NCBI RefSeq assembly: GCF_005517195.1
Contig: NZ_CP040244.1
Coordinates: 6,404,001-6,468,000, forward strand
DNA from: Streptomyces vilmorinianum
GTDB taxonomy: Bacteria > Actinomycetota > Actinomycetes > Streptomycetales > Streptomycetaceae
DNA: 64,000 bases
Reading direction: 5' to 3'
A program made the position numbers and the translations under genes. A model generated the notes under the pieces. It searched no databases. It was not told the origin of the DNA and saw only the letters and a program-made list of their open reading frames with translations. Below are positions 9,499 to 18,097 of this stretch, one piece after another; the first letter of the stretch is position 1; each line of letters begins with the position of its first letter.

Positions 9499-9641
9499 GA
9501 GGGCTCCTGTCGTCCGACCGGTTGCGGGTACGGACGTGGAAGGTAGGAGCCGGGCATGACAATCTGTCGCAGCGCGCGATTGCCTGAGGGTTACGACAGT
9601 TGACGCCCCGTAAACTCCGGGAAACGGCGCCTTCGCGCCCC

Positions 9642-9712
9642 GGGCTTCACCCCACGGGGCTTCACACCCCGGGCTTCACCCCACAGGCTTCACCCCACAG
9701 GCTTCACCGCAC
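9642..9712. repeat. Imperfect tandem repeat between permease and GntR gene
   Basis: About five imperfect units of 13-16 bp built around GGCTTCACCCCACA lie between the two genes, and the last unit overlaps the 3' end of the GntR gene (which ends at 9704). It is contiguous, without spacers. I see no hairpin with a T tract that would make it a clear terminator. Confidence 0.75.
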
Positions 9713-10456
9713 CGGCAGGTGGTAGGCGATCCGGTATCGGTCGGCCGGGACGACGACGTCGGCCGTCTCCACCGCACGCCCCGACGCGTAGTACGTCCGC
9801 TCGACCACCATCACCACATGGCCGGGCACACCGCCCAGCGCGAGAAGCTCCTCAGCGAGCCCCGGGCGGGCGCCGACCTCCTCCACCACGTTGTCGACCA
9901 CCACATCGATCGCCGCCATCCGCTCGACGACCCCGCAGCCTCCCAACGGACCTTCCTCGGGGAGCATCACGGGCGTCCGGCCGGTGACCGCGAGCGGCTC
10001 CCAGGAGGTGGAGAGCATCATCGGCTCGCCCCCGTCCCGGTACACGTACCGCGTGCGCATCACCCGCTCCCCCGGCTCGATGCCGAGCCGCTCGGCCACG
10101 GTGGCGCTCGCCTGCTCCTGCTCGCTGCTGGATTCCCAGGTGCCGCGCGCGCCCTCGGCCGCCTGCTCCTGCCGGAAGGGGTTGGCGCCGGACGGCGGCC
10201 GGTACCCGGAGCGGGCGATCCGGCGCGGCACCGGCCTCTCCCGTACGTACGTCCCCGAGCCCGAGCGGCCCTCGACGAGCCCCTCGGCCATCAGCACCTT
10301 GCGGGCCTCCAGCGCCACAGTGTCCGAGACCCCGTACTCCTCGCGGATGCGCGCCTGCGAAGGAAGCCGGGTATGCGGCGGAAGCGAGCCGTTGGCGATC
10401 TTCTCCCGGAGATCGCTCGCCACACGCAGATAGGCGGGCTGCTCACCGAACGTCAC
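9704..10456 (-). CDS. GntR-family transcriptional regulator, HutC/UTRA type
   Basis: The 250-residue protein has an N-terminal GntR winged helix-turn-helix (about 5-72; YLRVASDLREKIANGSLPP and SGSGTYV mark its ends) and a UTRA ligand-binding domain (about 90-248; GERVMRTRYVYRDGGEPM and MVVERTYYASGRAVETADVV). UTRA regulators usually sense small metabolites such as sugars or amino acids. The GTG start follows a good GAGGGGAG site. It is divergent from the chitinase gene across a 234-bp region containing several palindromes, and is upstream of the NCS1 permease on its own strand; either could be a target. Confidence 0.9.
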   Translation of the reverse strand: MTFGEQPAYLRVASDLREKIANGSLPPHTRLPSQARIREEYGVSDTVALEARKVLMAEGLVEGRSGSGTYVRERPVPRRIARSGYRPPSGANPFRQEQAAEGARGTWESSSEQEQASATVAERLGIEPGERVMRTRYVYRDGGEPMMLSTSWEPLAVTGRTPVMLPEEGPLGGCGVVERMAAIDVVVDNVVEEVGARPGLAEELLALGGVPGHVVMVVERTYYASGRAVETADVVVPADRYRIAYHLPVR

Positions 10457-10540
10457 TGGACACTCCCCTCAGGTTGACGGACAGCTACAGAGTGACAACC
10501 CTCGGTGTCCAGCCGCAAGCATGGGCCAAAGTTTCACCCG

Positions 10541-10604
10541 AAGTGATGACTTACCTTTACGCCTGCGCTTACCGCAGGTATAGCCGCCGAAAGTCATCGA
10601 TGAC
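10541..10604. promoter_or_regulatory. Inverted repeats in GntR/chitinase divergent region
   Basis: Three small dyads lie here: AAGTGATGACTT (10541-10552, AAGT/ACTT arms), CCTGCG-CTTAC-CGCAGG (10562-10578), and the perfect 12-bp palindrome GTCATCGATGAC (10593-10604). The first and third share the core GTGATGAC/GATGAC. They are candidate operators for the divergently transcribed GntR regulator. This is inferred from position and symmetry only. Confidence 0.45.
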
Positions 10605-10615
10605 GCACCGAAGCC

Positions 10616-10644
10616 TTGACCCCAATGGTCCAGACCAATACGTT
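10616..10644 (+). promoter_or_regulatory. Chitinase promoter with DasR-type operator
   Basis: A TTGACC (10616-10621) and a TACGTT (10639-10644) are separated by 17 bp, a good -35/-10 arrangement. The spacer contains AATGGTCCAGACCAAT (10624-10639), one base from a perfect inverted repeat. It matches the known Streptomyces chitinase direct-repeat element TGGTCCAGACC and the DasR responsive element TGGTCTAGACCA. DasR represses chitin and N-acetylglucosamine genes (established knowledge). An operator sitting between the promoter hexamers fits direct repression. Confidence 0.8.
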
Positions 10645-10690
10645 CCTGTGAGCACAGCTCCCTTCCGGCACACGCACAGGAACGAGCCTC

Positions 10691-12028
10691 ATGCGTCGTA
10701 GAACCCTTTCCCGGCTGACGATCGCCGCCGTCTCCCTCGGTCTGCTCGCCACGCTCGCGCCGGCGGCCGGCGCGAGCGCCCCCGACCACCACCCCACCCC
10801 GGCGAAACCCGCGCTCAAGCGGGTCGGCTACTTCACCCAATGGGGCGTCTACGGACGGAACTTCCAGGTCAAGGACCTGGAGACAAGTGGCACGGCGGCC
10901 AAGCTGACCCACATCAACTACGCCTTCGGCAACGTGAGTCCGGACGGAAAGTGCTTCACGGGCAACGTGCCCGGCGAGGCCGACGCCTGGGCCGACTACG
11001 TACGCCCGCTCGACGCGGCGGGCTCCGTGGACGGCGTCGCCGACACCGCCGACCAGCCGCTCGCCGGCAACTTCAACCAACTGCGCGAGCTCAAGGCCAA
11101 ACACCCCGGCCTCAAGGTGCTGATCTCGCTGGGCGGTTGGAGCTGGTCGACCCACTTCTCCGACGCGGCCCGCACCCCCGCCTCCCGCAAGGCCTTCGTC
11201 GCCTCCTGCATCGACCTCTACATCAAGGGCAACCTGCCCGCCGACGGCGCCCGTGGCGGCGCGGGAGCCGCCGCGGGTCTCTTCGACGGCATCGACCTCG
11301 ACTGGGAGTGGCCGGCCTCGGCGGGCGACACCGACACGGTGTTCCGCCCCGAGGACAAGCAGAACTTCACCGCGCTCGTACGGGAGTTCCGCACCCAGCT
11401 CGACGCGTACGCCAGGTCGACGAAGAAGCGCGGGCACTACGAACTGACCGCGTTCGTCCCCACCGCCCCCGCCAAGATCGACGCGGGCTTCGAAGTCCCC
11501 CGGATCATGCGGGATCTCGACTTCGTGAACCTCCAGGGATACGACTTCCACGGCTCCTGGGAGTCCACCACCGCCCAGCAGTCCGCGCTCTTCGCGAAGG
11601 ACGACTTCAGCGTCGACCAGACCGTGAACGACTGGCTGCGCCGCGGCGCGCCCGCCCACAAGCTCGTCGTGGGCATGCCGTTCTACGGCCAGGGCTGGAC
11701 GGGCGTCACGGGCGGCGGCGACGGCCTCGGCCGGCCGGCGACCGGCCCCGCCCCGGCGACCTGGGCGAACGGCTACGAGGACTACAAGGCGCTCAAGAAG
11801 CTCGCGGACTCGGGGACGTACACCGTGCACCGCGACCGGAGGAACGGCCACGCCTGGCTGTTCGACGGGACGACCCTGTGGACGTACGACGACCCGCAGG
11901 TGCTGCGCACCAAGTCGGCGTACGTGCGCGCGCGGGGGCTCGGCGGCGCGATGTTCTGGTCGCTTGACGGGGACACCCCCGACGGCGAGCTGATCACGGC
12001 GGTCGACCGGGGGCTCGGGCGCCGCTAG
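10691..12028 (+). CDS. Secreted GH18 chitinase (catalytic domain only)
   Basis: The 445-residue protein has a signal peptide (about 1-29, ending AAGASA) and one GH18 barrel (about 40-440). The catalytic strand FDGIDLDWEWP (about residues 198-208) supplies the DxDxE residues, the glutamate being the acid/base. KVLISLGGWSWS, QGYDFHG and GGAMFWSLDGD are further GH18 motifs. No chitin-binding or fibronectin domain is attached, so it is a minimal form compared with many Streptomyces chitinases. The DasR-type site in its promoter supports induction by chitin degradation products. A strong hairpin follows the gene. Confidence 0.95.
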   Translation: MRRRTLSRLTIAAVSLGLLATLAPAAGASAPDHHPTPAKPALKRVGYFTQWGVYGRNFQVKDLETSGTAAKLTHINYAFGNVSPDGKCFTGNVPGEADAWADYVRPLDAAGSVDGVADTADQPLAGNFNQLRELKAKHPGLKVLISLGGWSWSTHFSDAARTPASRKAFVASCIDLYIKGNLPADGARGGAGAAAGLFDGIDLDWEWPASAGDTDTVFRPEDKQNFTALVREFRTQLDAYARSTKKRGHYELTAFVPTAPAKIDAGFEVPRIMRDLDFVNLQGYDFHGSWESTTAQQSALFAKDDFSVDQTVNDWLRRGAPAHKLVVGMPFYGQGWTGVTGGGDGLGRPATGPAPATWANGYEDYKALKKLADSGTYTVHRDRRNGHAWLFDGTTLWTYDDPQVLRTKSAYVRARGLGGAMFWSLDGDTPDGELITAVDRGLGRR

Positions 12029-12120
12029 ACCGCGGGCCGGCCCGCCACCGACGGTGGGCCGCGGGGCGGCGGCTGGTCACGGGCCGCCGGCACCCGGCAC
12101 ACCGCTCCGGCCCGCACACG

Positions 12121-12159
12121 ACGGGGCCGGGTCTCCTGAAGAAGGAGACCCGGCCCCGT
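12121..12159. terminator. Strong hairpin terminator after chitinase
   Basis: A perfect 17-bp stem (ACGGGGCCGGGTCTCCT, 12121-12137, pairing with 12143-12159) has a 5-nt loop. There is no T tract, as is usual in Streptomyces. It lies between the convergent chitinase and DUF4190 genes and could serve both. Confidence 0.85.
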
Positions 12160-12165
12160 CGGCCG

Positions 12166-12232
12166 TTCGCCACTCGCCGCTCGCCGCTCGCCGCTCGACG
12201 TGCGCCGTGCGCCGCTCGCCGCTCGCTGTGCG
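12166..12232. repeat. Imperfect CGCCGCTCG tandem repeat
   Basis: This is a low-complexity run of units resembling TCGCCGCTCGC between the terminator and the 3' end of the DUF4190 gene. The units are contiguous, and no coding potential is supported. Confidence 0.7.
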
Positions 12233-12239
12233 AGACGCG

Positions 12240-13412
12240 TCAGACCGTCTTGGCGCTCTCCTCGCCGCCGGCCAGCCCGAGGGCCGTACGCGCGTCGCCG
12301 CCGAGGGGCGAGGGCAGGGAGTCGTACGCGGTGTCGTACCGCTCCCAGAAGGCGTCCTCGTCCGCCGCCAGGGCCAGCTTGTCCCACGCCCCTGCGGACG
12401 CCTCCAACTCCTTGACGAGGCCGGCGACCTGAGTGGCGGAAGCCCCCGGCCACTGGTGCGTCTTCAGGTCCCTGGCCGCGCGGACGACAGCGGTGTGGAC
12501 CTCCCGAGCCCAGGCGGTGTTCACCGCGAGGTCGACGTCCGCGTCCTCTTCCGGCTCGATCGTCAGGGCCGTGTCGATGGGGTTCACGGACCGCAGGAAG
12601 TGGAACTGATGGGCGTCGAGGGTGGTCGCGTCACTGCGCAGCGAGCCCTTGAGGGGATCGCCCCCGTCGACGATGAACGAGCAGGTGACGGTGCGGTCGC
12701 CGGCCCGCCAACTTGCCCTGCTGGGGTAGTAGTAGAAGTCGTAGACGTCGTCGGGGAACGCCCAGGTGTCCATCGCGTACGCCGCGCCGATCGTCTCGCA
12801 GCGCCCCGTCGCGAGGTCGTCGATCGCCTTGTCGCCGGGCCACTTGGTGAAGCCTTTGAGCGAGAAACCGCCGGTGACCTCGCCCTCGTGCGGCTGTGCG
12901 CAGTCGACGACCTCGACGTCCGAGGTGTACGCCTCCACGTCGCCGTCGACGTTGTAGCACTGGCCCGTACGCAGCGAGAAGGCGGAATCCGCGCGCGACG
13001 CCTCGTCCATGCCCTCCTTGAAGCCCTTCCACGCCTCACCGAAGCCGCCGGTGACCAGCCCGAGGACCAGCAGGAGGCAGCTGATGGAGGACAGGACGAT
13101 GCCCGCGATCGCGAGTCCCTTGCCCGTCTGGTTCTTCTTCTTGATCTGCGGAAGGGCGATCAGGCCGAAGATCAGGCCGAGGGGCGGCAGGCAGCAGACG
13201 ACGCCGGAGACGAGGGAGGCGATGGCCAGACCGTTGGTGCCGGGCGGCGGGGTCCCGTAGGGGCCGGGAACGGCGCCGGGTCCGTAGGGCCCGTACGGCG
13301 CGTAGGGACCGAGTGCGCCGCCGACCGGGGCTCCGTACGGGTTCGACGGCTCAGGCGCGGGCCAGCCCTGCTGCGGCGGCTGAGGATCCTGGGGCGGCTG
13401 CGAGGGCTCCAC
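12240..13412 (-). CDS. DUF4190 / septum-formation-like membrane protein
   Basis: The protein is about 390 residues. A Pro/Gly/Tyr-rich cytoplasmic head (PYGAPVGG, PYAPYGPYGPG) precedes a DUF4190-type pair of membrane helices (about 75-140: GLAIASLVSGVVCC..., KGLAIAGIVLSSISCLLLVLGL) with a KKKNQTGKG loop. The exported part (about 160-290) carries paired cysteines (GQCYNVDGD, VVDCAQPHEGEV, GRCETIGAAY, TCSFIVDGG) of the septum-formation family. The function is unknown. The GTG at 13412 was chosen because AGGAG precedes it by about 10 nt; the frame stays open to ATGs at 13451 and 13469. Confidence 0.8.
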   Translation of the reverse strand: MEPSQPPQDPQPPQQGWPAPEPSNPYGAPVGGALGPYAPYGPYGPGAVPGPYGTPPPGTNGLAIASLVSGVVCCLPPLGLIFGLIALPQIKKKNQTGKGLAIAGIVLSSISCLLLVLGLVTGGFGEAWKGFKEGMDEASRADSAFSLRTGQCYNVDGDVEAYTSDVEVVDCAQPHEGEVTGGFSLKGFTKWPGDKAIDDLATGRCETIGAAYAMDTWAFPDDVYDFYYYPSRASWRAGDRTVTCSFIVDGGDPLKGSLRSDATTLDAHQFHFLRSVNPIDTALTIEPEEDADVDLAVNTAWAREVHTAVVRAARDLKTHQWPGASATQVAGLVKELEASAGAWDKLALAADEDAFWERYDTAYDSLPSPLGGDARTALGLAGGEESAKTV

Positions 13413-13531
13413 GAGTACGGTGCTCCTGTTGGGGGCGGCTGATGCGAACATGCGAACGGGCGCGCGCATCGTACGTGGTCCGGGAGCGGGGACGGTACGC
13501 GGGTGACATCTGCGACGATCCGGGCGACGTC

Positions 13532-13576
13532 TTCGAAGGGGATTCGAAGGGATTCGAAGGGGATGCGAAAAGGGGA
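13532..13576. repeat. Tandem TTCGAAGGGGA repeat in leader region
   Basis: Three units of 10-11 bp (TTCGAAGGGGA/TTCGAAGGGA) and a fourth degenerate unit end just before the GGGAGGGG ribosome site of the next gene. They lie in the probable 5' leader. Confidence 0.7.
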
Positions 13577-13588
13577 GGGGAAGCGCTG

Positions 13589-15016
13589 ATGGTCCTGAGC
13601 GGACTCGCGCTCAATCCGGCGGCACCCGCTGACGTACTCCTGAGGCTCCTCGACTCCGAGGACGGGGCCGTGATCTCCGCTCTGTGCCGGCAACGACGTG
13701 CGTTCCCGGACGAGGTGGTGGAAGCGATCCTCGCCCATCCGGAGCCCCGTGTGCGGCGCGCCCTCGCCCGCAACCCGCACATGGCGGGGGACGTGCGCGG
13801 GCGGCTTGTCGACGACGAGAACTGGCTCGTGCGGGCCACGCTGGCCGACGGACCGGGGTGGGACACATGGCCCCGGTATCTGCCGGACTGGGTGATCGAC
13901 CGGATGTTCACGACGTACGAGAACGACGACCTGCAGTCACTCTTCTCCTCCGGCCAGATCCCGCCCCGGGTCTACTCCGCGCTCGCCACGCACCCCATGG
14001 CGTCCGTCAGGCGGACCGGAACGCAGATGTGGTCCGGGTTGTCCGAGGAGCGGCGCGCCGCCCTGCTCGCCGACCCGCACCCCGACGTCCGCGCCTCCGC
14101 CGAGCGGAGGGCGGCGGAGGACGACGCGGAGGAGATGGAACGGCAGTTGCGGGCGCTGCCCGGGGCCTGTTCGCACGCCCACACCCACATCCTCGTCAAC
14201 TGCCGGCTCTCCCGGGCGGTCGTCGACGAGCTCCTCCAGGAGCGCCTGGACGACGACCTGTGGTGCCTCGCGCACAACTACAGCACCCCACCGGACGTCG
14301 TGGCGCACGTAGCCCGGGTCGCCGACGCCAAGACGCGCCGTGAGGTCGCGGGGCGGGCGGACCTCCCCCGCGACCTGGTGGACCTCCTCGCGCGCGACGC
14401 GGACCCCGCCGTCCGTACCACCGTCTCCGTACGCCCCGAGCTCACGGAGGCCGAGCGGGCCTCCATCGACTACGTCGTCGAGCCGGATGAGATCGTCCGG
14501 CTGGGCGCGGATCCCTACCGGGCACCCCTCTCCTACGCCCGGTCGGCCCATCCCCTGCTGCGCCGTCGCGTCGCGCACAACCCGGAGCTGCCCGAGGAGA
14601 TCGTCGAACTCCTCGCCGCCGACGACGACCTGGGGGTACGTGTCCTCCTCGCGCAGTACCACCCGGATGCGCCCCCGGAGCTGCTCCTGCGCTGCTACCT
14701 GGAGTACGAGGGGGCGAACCGCGACCGGCTCCTCGGGCTGCCGCAGTTCCCGGTCGGCGGGCTCGGCGCCCGCTTCGGGACCGCCGAGGACCCCGCCGTA
14801 CGCCTGCTGGCCACGCTCGATCCGGGGCTCGACCCCGGGCTCGCCGAGGCGCTCACCCGGGATACGGACGCACGCGTGCGTGCCGGGGCTGCCCGCAACC
14901 CCGCCCTCCCTCAAGAACGGCTTCTTCAACTCCTTGAAGATGACGAGCTGTCCAAGGAGGCGGCCGCCAACCCGGCTCTGCCGGTCGAGGCGATGCGCGC
15001 CCTGCTCGCCGGGTGA
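13589..15016 (+). CDS. Leucine-rich-repeat-variant-like repeat protein
   Basis: The 475-residue soluble protein is built of repeated helical units of about 22-24 residues around the pattern A-x-NP-x-(L/T)P-x-(E/D)-x(V/L)-x-x-LL-x-x-DD-x-x-VR, for example GLALNPAAPADVLLRLLDSEDGAV, VAHNPELPEEIVELLAADDDLGVR and AARNPALPQERLLQLLEDDE. This matches leucine-rich repeat variant/HEAT-like superhelices used as protein-binding scaffolds. The ATG at 13589 follows GGGAGGGG and starts exactly at the first repeat; an upstream open frame (from 13313) overlaps the neighbouring gene and has no repeat character. No partner can be named. A hairpin follows. Confidence 0.85.
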   Translation: MVLSGLALNPAAPADVLLRLLDSEDGAVISALCRQRRAFPDEVVEAILAHPEPRVRRALARNPHMAGDVRGRLVDDENWLVRATLADGPGWDTWPRYLPDWVIDRMFTTYENDDLQSLFSSGQIPPRVYSALATHPMASVRRTGTQMWSGLSEERRAALLADPHPDVRASAERRAAEDDAEEMERQLRALPGACSHAHTHILVNCRLSRAVVDELLQERLDDDLWCLAHNYSTPPDVVAHVARVADAKTRREVAGRADLPRDLVDLLARDADPAVRTTVSVRPELTEAERASIDYVVEPDEIVRLGADPYRAPLSYARSAHPLLRRRVAHNPELPEEIVELLAADDDLGVRVLLAQYHPDAPPELLLRCYLEYEGANRDRLLGLPQFPVGGLGARFGTAEDPAVRLLATLDPGLDPGLAEALTRDTDARVRAGAARNPALPQERLLQLLEDDELSKEAAANPALPVEAMRALLAG

Positions 15017-15033
15017 CAGAGAGCGCTCGACGA

Positions 15034-15065
15034 AGGGGGCGGCCGCCCGTCGGCGACCGCCCCCT
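15034..15065. terminator. Hairpin between convergent genes
   Basis: A 9-bp stem AGGGGGCGG (15034-15042) pairs with CCGCCCCCT (15057-15065) around a 14-nt loop, in the 66-bp gap between the repeat-protein gene and the convergent subtilisin gene. It has no T tract. Confidence 0.65.
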
Positions 15066-15082
15066 CACTCACGTACCGCTGT

Positions 15083-16657
15083 TCAGAACTGGAGCGCCCA
15101 GGAGTCGATCTTCCCGGTGTCCCAGCTCGCGTTGTCCGTCACCCGCAGCTTCCACGTGCCGTTCGCGACCTCGGAGGAGGCGTTGACCGTGTAGGTGGTG
15201 TTGATGTTGTCGGAGCTGCCGCCGGTGCCGAAGCCCTTCAGCGTGTACGCCGTACCGTCGGGAGCGATGAGCTGCACCTGCAGGTCACCGATGTACGTGT
15301 GAACGATGTTCACAGGCACCTGCAGCGCGGAGGGCGCGTTGCCCGCGACGCCGCTGACGGTGACCGGGGACTCGACCGTCGAGTGGTCGGCGATGGCGTA
15401 GTCCGCGGTGTTCTCGAACTTCGGGCCGGGCGGCGGGGTCGTGCCGCCCCCACCGACGAACAGCAGCCTGTTCGGCGAGCCGGTACCCGGGTTGGTCACC
15501 ACGCCCGTCGTGGCGGCGTTGGTCAGCGCCGTCGACACCTGCGCCGGGGTGGACGTCGGGTTGTCCCCGAGGTAGACCGCCGCCGCGCCCGCGACGTGCG
15601 GGGTCGCCATCGACGTACCGGAGATGGTGTTGGTGGCGGTGTCGCTGCTGTTCCAGGCCGAGGTGATGGAGGAGCCCGGGGCGAAGATGTCGAGCACGCT
15701 GCCGTAGTTGGAGAAGCTGGAGCGGGCGTCGCTGCTGGTCGTGGAGCCGACCGTGATGGCCTCGGAGACCCGCGCGGGCGAGTAGTTGGAGGCGTTGGAG
15801 TTGTCGTTGCCCGCCGCCACGGCGTAGGTGACGCCCGAGGCGATCGAGTTGCGCACGGCCGTGTCGAGGGCCGAGTCGACGCCACCGCCGAGGCTCATGT
15901 TGGCGACGGCCGGCTTGACGGCGTTCCGCGTCACCCAGTCGATGCCGGCGACGACCTGCGCGGTCGTGCCGGAGCCCTGGTTGTTGAGCACGCGGACGCC
16001 GACGATCTTGGCCTTCTTGGCGACACCGTAGGAGGAACCGGCGACGGTGCCCGCGACGTGTGTGCCGTGGCCGTGGCCGTCCTGGGCGACGTTGTCGTTG
16101 TCGATGGCGTCGTAGCCGTTGAAGGCGCGGCCGCCGAAGTCGCTGTGGCTGATGCGGACACCGGTGTCGATGATGTACGCCGTGACGCCCTGGCCCGCGG
16201 TGTCCGGGTAGCTGTAGCTCTGGTTCAGCGGGAGGGCCTTCTGGTCGATCCGGTCCAGGCCCCAGGACGGCGGGGAGGGCTGCGTGCCGCTGACCGTGAA
16301 GACGCGGTTCTGCACGACGGACTCGACCGCTGGGTCGGCGGCGAGCTGCTTCGCCTGCGTCTCCGAGAGCTCGACGTTGTAGCCGTTGAGCGCGGAGGTG
16401 TACGTCTTCTTGATCGTCGCGCCGTGCTTGGCCGCGACCGCCCGGCCCTTGGAGGTCTCCGCCGGGGCGGACTCCTTCAGGGTGACGATGTAGCTGCCCG
16501 CGATCGTCCCGGGTGCCCCGGCGTTCTGGATGACGCCTTCCGGGGCGGCCTCGGCCGCGGTGGCCGGGAGAGCGGAGGCGGTGCCGAGAGCGAGGGCGGC
16601 GACGGCTATGGCGCTGGCGGCGACGAGTCTGCGCCGCGAGTCACGCATCACTGACAT
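15083..16657 (-). CDS. Secreted subtilisin-like serine protease with P domain
   Basis: The 524-residue preproenzyme has a signal peptide (about 1-35, ending ALPATAAEA), an inhibitor I9 propeptide (about 48-118; YIVTLKES, YNVELSETQAKQLAADPAVESV), and an S8A catalytic domain (about 140-395). The triad is Asp in AYIIDTGVRISH (about 163), His in GHGTHVAGT (about 199) and Ser in SGTSMATPHVAG (about 348). After a Gly/Pro linker comes a proprotein-convertase P domain (about 420-524; ending WDTGKIDSWALQF). The ATG at 16657 was chosen because AGGAGG lies about 7 nt upstream. It resembles the Streptomyces extracellular proteinase K/thermitase-like group. It is likely monocistronic. Confidence 0.95.
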   Translation of the reverse strand: MSVMRDSRRRLVAASAIAVAALALGTASALPATAAEAAPEGVIQNAGAPGTIAGSYIVTLKESAPAETSKGRAVAAKHGATIKKTYTSALNGYNVELSETQAKQLAADPAVESVVQNRVFTVSGTQPSPPSWGLDRIDQKALPLNQSYSYPDTAGQGVTAYIIDTGVRISHSDFGGRAFNGYDAIDNDNVAQDGHGHGTHVAGTVAGSSYGVAKKAKIVGVRVLNNQGSGTTAQVVAGIDWVTRNAVKPAVANMSLGGGVDSALDTAVRNSIASGVTYAVAAGNDNSNASNYSPARVSEAITVGSTTSSDARSSFSNYGSVLDIFAPGSSITSAWNSSDTATNTISGTSMATPHVAGAAAVYLGDNPTSTPAQVSTALTNAATTGVVTNPGTGSPNRLLFVGGGGTTPPPGPKFENTADYAIADHSTVESPVTVSGVAGNAPSALQVPVNIVHTYIGDLQVQLIAPDGTAYTLKGFGTGGSSDNINTTYTVNASSEVANGTWKLRVTDNASWDTGKIDSWALQF

Positions 16658-16847
16658 GTGAGGGATCCTCCTCATAGGTGGTGCGTTGCTGTGGGGGAAC
16701 GGCAGGGACATGTCAAAACGACGCGAGGTGTCCACACCGTTTCGAACGTCCGGCTGCCGAGCGAAAGATTGACGGATCCATAGGAATCACACAAGGCCTC
16801 CGAGCGTCCGTTAACACGTGCGCGACACCGCTGCCATGCTGACGACC

Positions 16848-17957
16848 ATGACCGCCTACGTCTGCCCGCGATGCCGGGTCCACGCCCCCGCCGACGCCCT
16901 CACCTGGTGTTGTCCGCAGTGCCGAGGCCCCTGGGATCTGGAGTTCGCCGGCGCACCCGTGTCACTCGAGTCCCTTGCGTCACGCGTGAATTCATTGTGG
17001 CGTTACGAGGAAGTGCTGCCGCTGGCGACCGAGACCCCGCAGGTGACCCTCGGCGAGGGCCGCACGCCCCTGGTCCCGCTCACCGATACGGTTTCGGCCA
17101 AACTCGACTTCCTCATGCCGACGTTGTCCTTCAAGGACCGCGGCGCGGTCATGCTCGCCGAGCTCGCCCGCCGGCTGGCCCCACGCCGCGTCCTCGCCGA
17201 CAGCAGCGGCAACGCGGGCACGGCGATCGCCGCCTACTGCGCGCGGGCCGGCCTCGACTGCACCGTCTTCGTACCGGAGGCCACCTCCCCGAAGAAGCTG
17301 GAGCAGATCCGGGCGCACGGCGCGCTGCTGAACCTCGTCCCGGGCGACCGTGAGGCCACCGCGCGTGCGGCGCGCGCGGCCGCCGACGAGCCCGGCACGT
17401 TCTACGCCTCGCATGTCTACAACCCGCACTTCCTGCACGGCACCAAGACGTACGTGTACGAGCTCTGGGAGGACCTCGGCGGCGTGCTCCCGGACACGCT
17501 CGTGGTCCCCGTCGGCAACGGCACCCTGCTCCTGGGCGCCGCCCTGGCCATCGAGGAGCTGTACGGCCACGGGCTCGTCGACACGCGCCCCGCCCTGGTC
17601 GCCGTACAGGCCGAGGCGGTGTCCCCACTGGCCGAGGCGTTCCACGCGGGCGCCGACGCCCTCCTCGCGCCCGCACCCGTACACCCCACCCTCGCCGAGG
17701 GCATCGCGATCCCGAACCCGCCCCGCGCCGCCCAGATCCTGCGGGCGGTACGGGCGACGGGCGGAACCTTCCTGACTGTGACGGAGGATCAGCTCCACGC
17801 CGCCCAGGTGGACCTGGCACGACGGGGGCTCTTCGTCGAGTCGACGGGCGTGGCCTGCTGGGCGGCGGTGCGCGCCACACCACAACGGCCGGGACTGACG
17901 GTGGTCCCGCTGTGCGGGGCGGGGGCGAAGACGGGCCTGAGCAGCGGGCGGGAGTGA
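16848..17957 (+). CDS. Threonine-synthase-like PLP enzyme with N-terminal zinc ribbon
   Basis: The protein is about 369 residues. An N-terminal zinc ribbon (CPRC...CCPQC, about residues 6-27) precedes a fold-type II PLP domain. The Schiff-base lysine lies in SFKDRG (about residue 96), the phosphate/substrate loop is SSGNAG (about 125), and a glycine-rich segment (PVGNGTLLLGAAL) binds PLP. This matches the threonine synthase group, which converts O-phosphohomoserine to threonine, but similar enzymes act on other amino acids and no hom/thrB neighbours are present. Start codons at 16818 (GTG), 16836 and 16848 are in frame; 16848 gives the compact ribbon. Confidence 0.85.
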   Translation: MTAYVCPRCRVHAPADALTWCCPQCRGPWDLEFAGAPVSLESLASRVNSLWRYEEVLPLATETPQVTLGEGRTPLVPLTDTVSAKLDFLMPTLSFKDRGAVMLAELARRLAPRRVLADSSGNAGTAIAAYCARAGLDCTVFVPEATSPKKLEQIRAHGALLNLVPGDREATARAARAAADEPGTFYASHVYNPHFLHGTKTYVYELWEDLGGVLPDTLVVPVGNGTLLLGAALAIEELYGHGLVDTRPALVAVQAEAVSPLAEAFHAGADALLAPAPVHPTLAEGIAIPNPPRAAQILRAVRATGGTFLTVTEDQLHAAQVDLARRGLFVESTGVACWAAVRATPQRPGLTVVPLCGAGAKTGLSSGRE

Positions 17958-17968
17958 GCCGCGGCCGC

Positions 17969-18008
17969 GCACCTCCGCACCTTCGCACCTTCGCACCTTC
18001 GCACCTTC
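17969..18008. repeat. Five contiguous 8-bp repeats, GCACCTTC
   Basis: Units at 17969 (GCACCTCC), 17977, 17985, 17993 and 18001 (all GCACCTTC) lie directly after the threonine-synthase-like gene, at the left boundary of the A-B-C repeat region. They have no spacers. This could be a replication-slippage site or a boundary scar. Confidence 0.85.
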
Positions 18009-18097
18009 ATGCACATGATCGAGCTGGCCGGTTCGTGTCGGCAACCTCCCCTTCCTGACCAGGTACGGTCAAAAACACCACGTACGAGGGGATGAAA

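Noticed and set aside
17969..18008. CRISPR array or att site at the tandem 8-mers
   Set aside because: Units are contiguous with no spacers, there are no cas genes, and no matching copy at the other end of the variable region.
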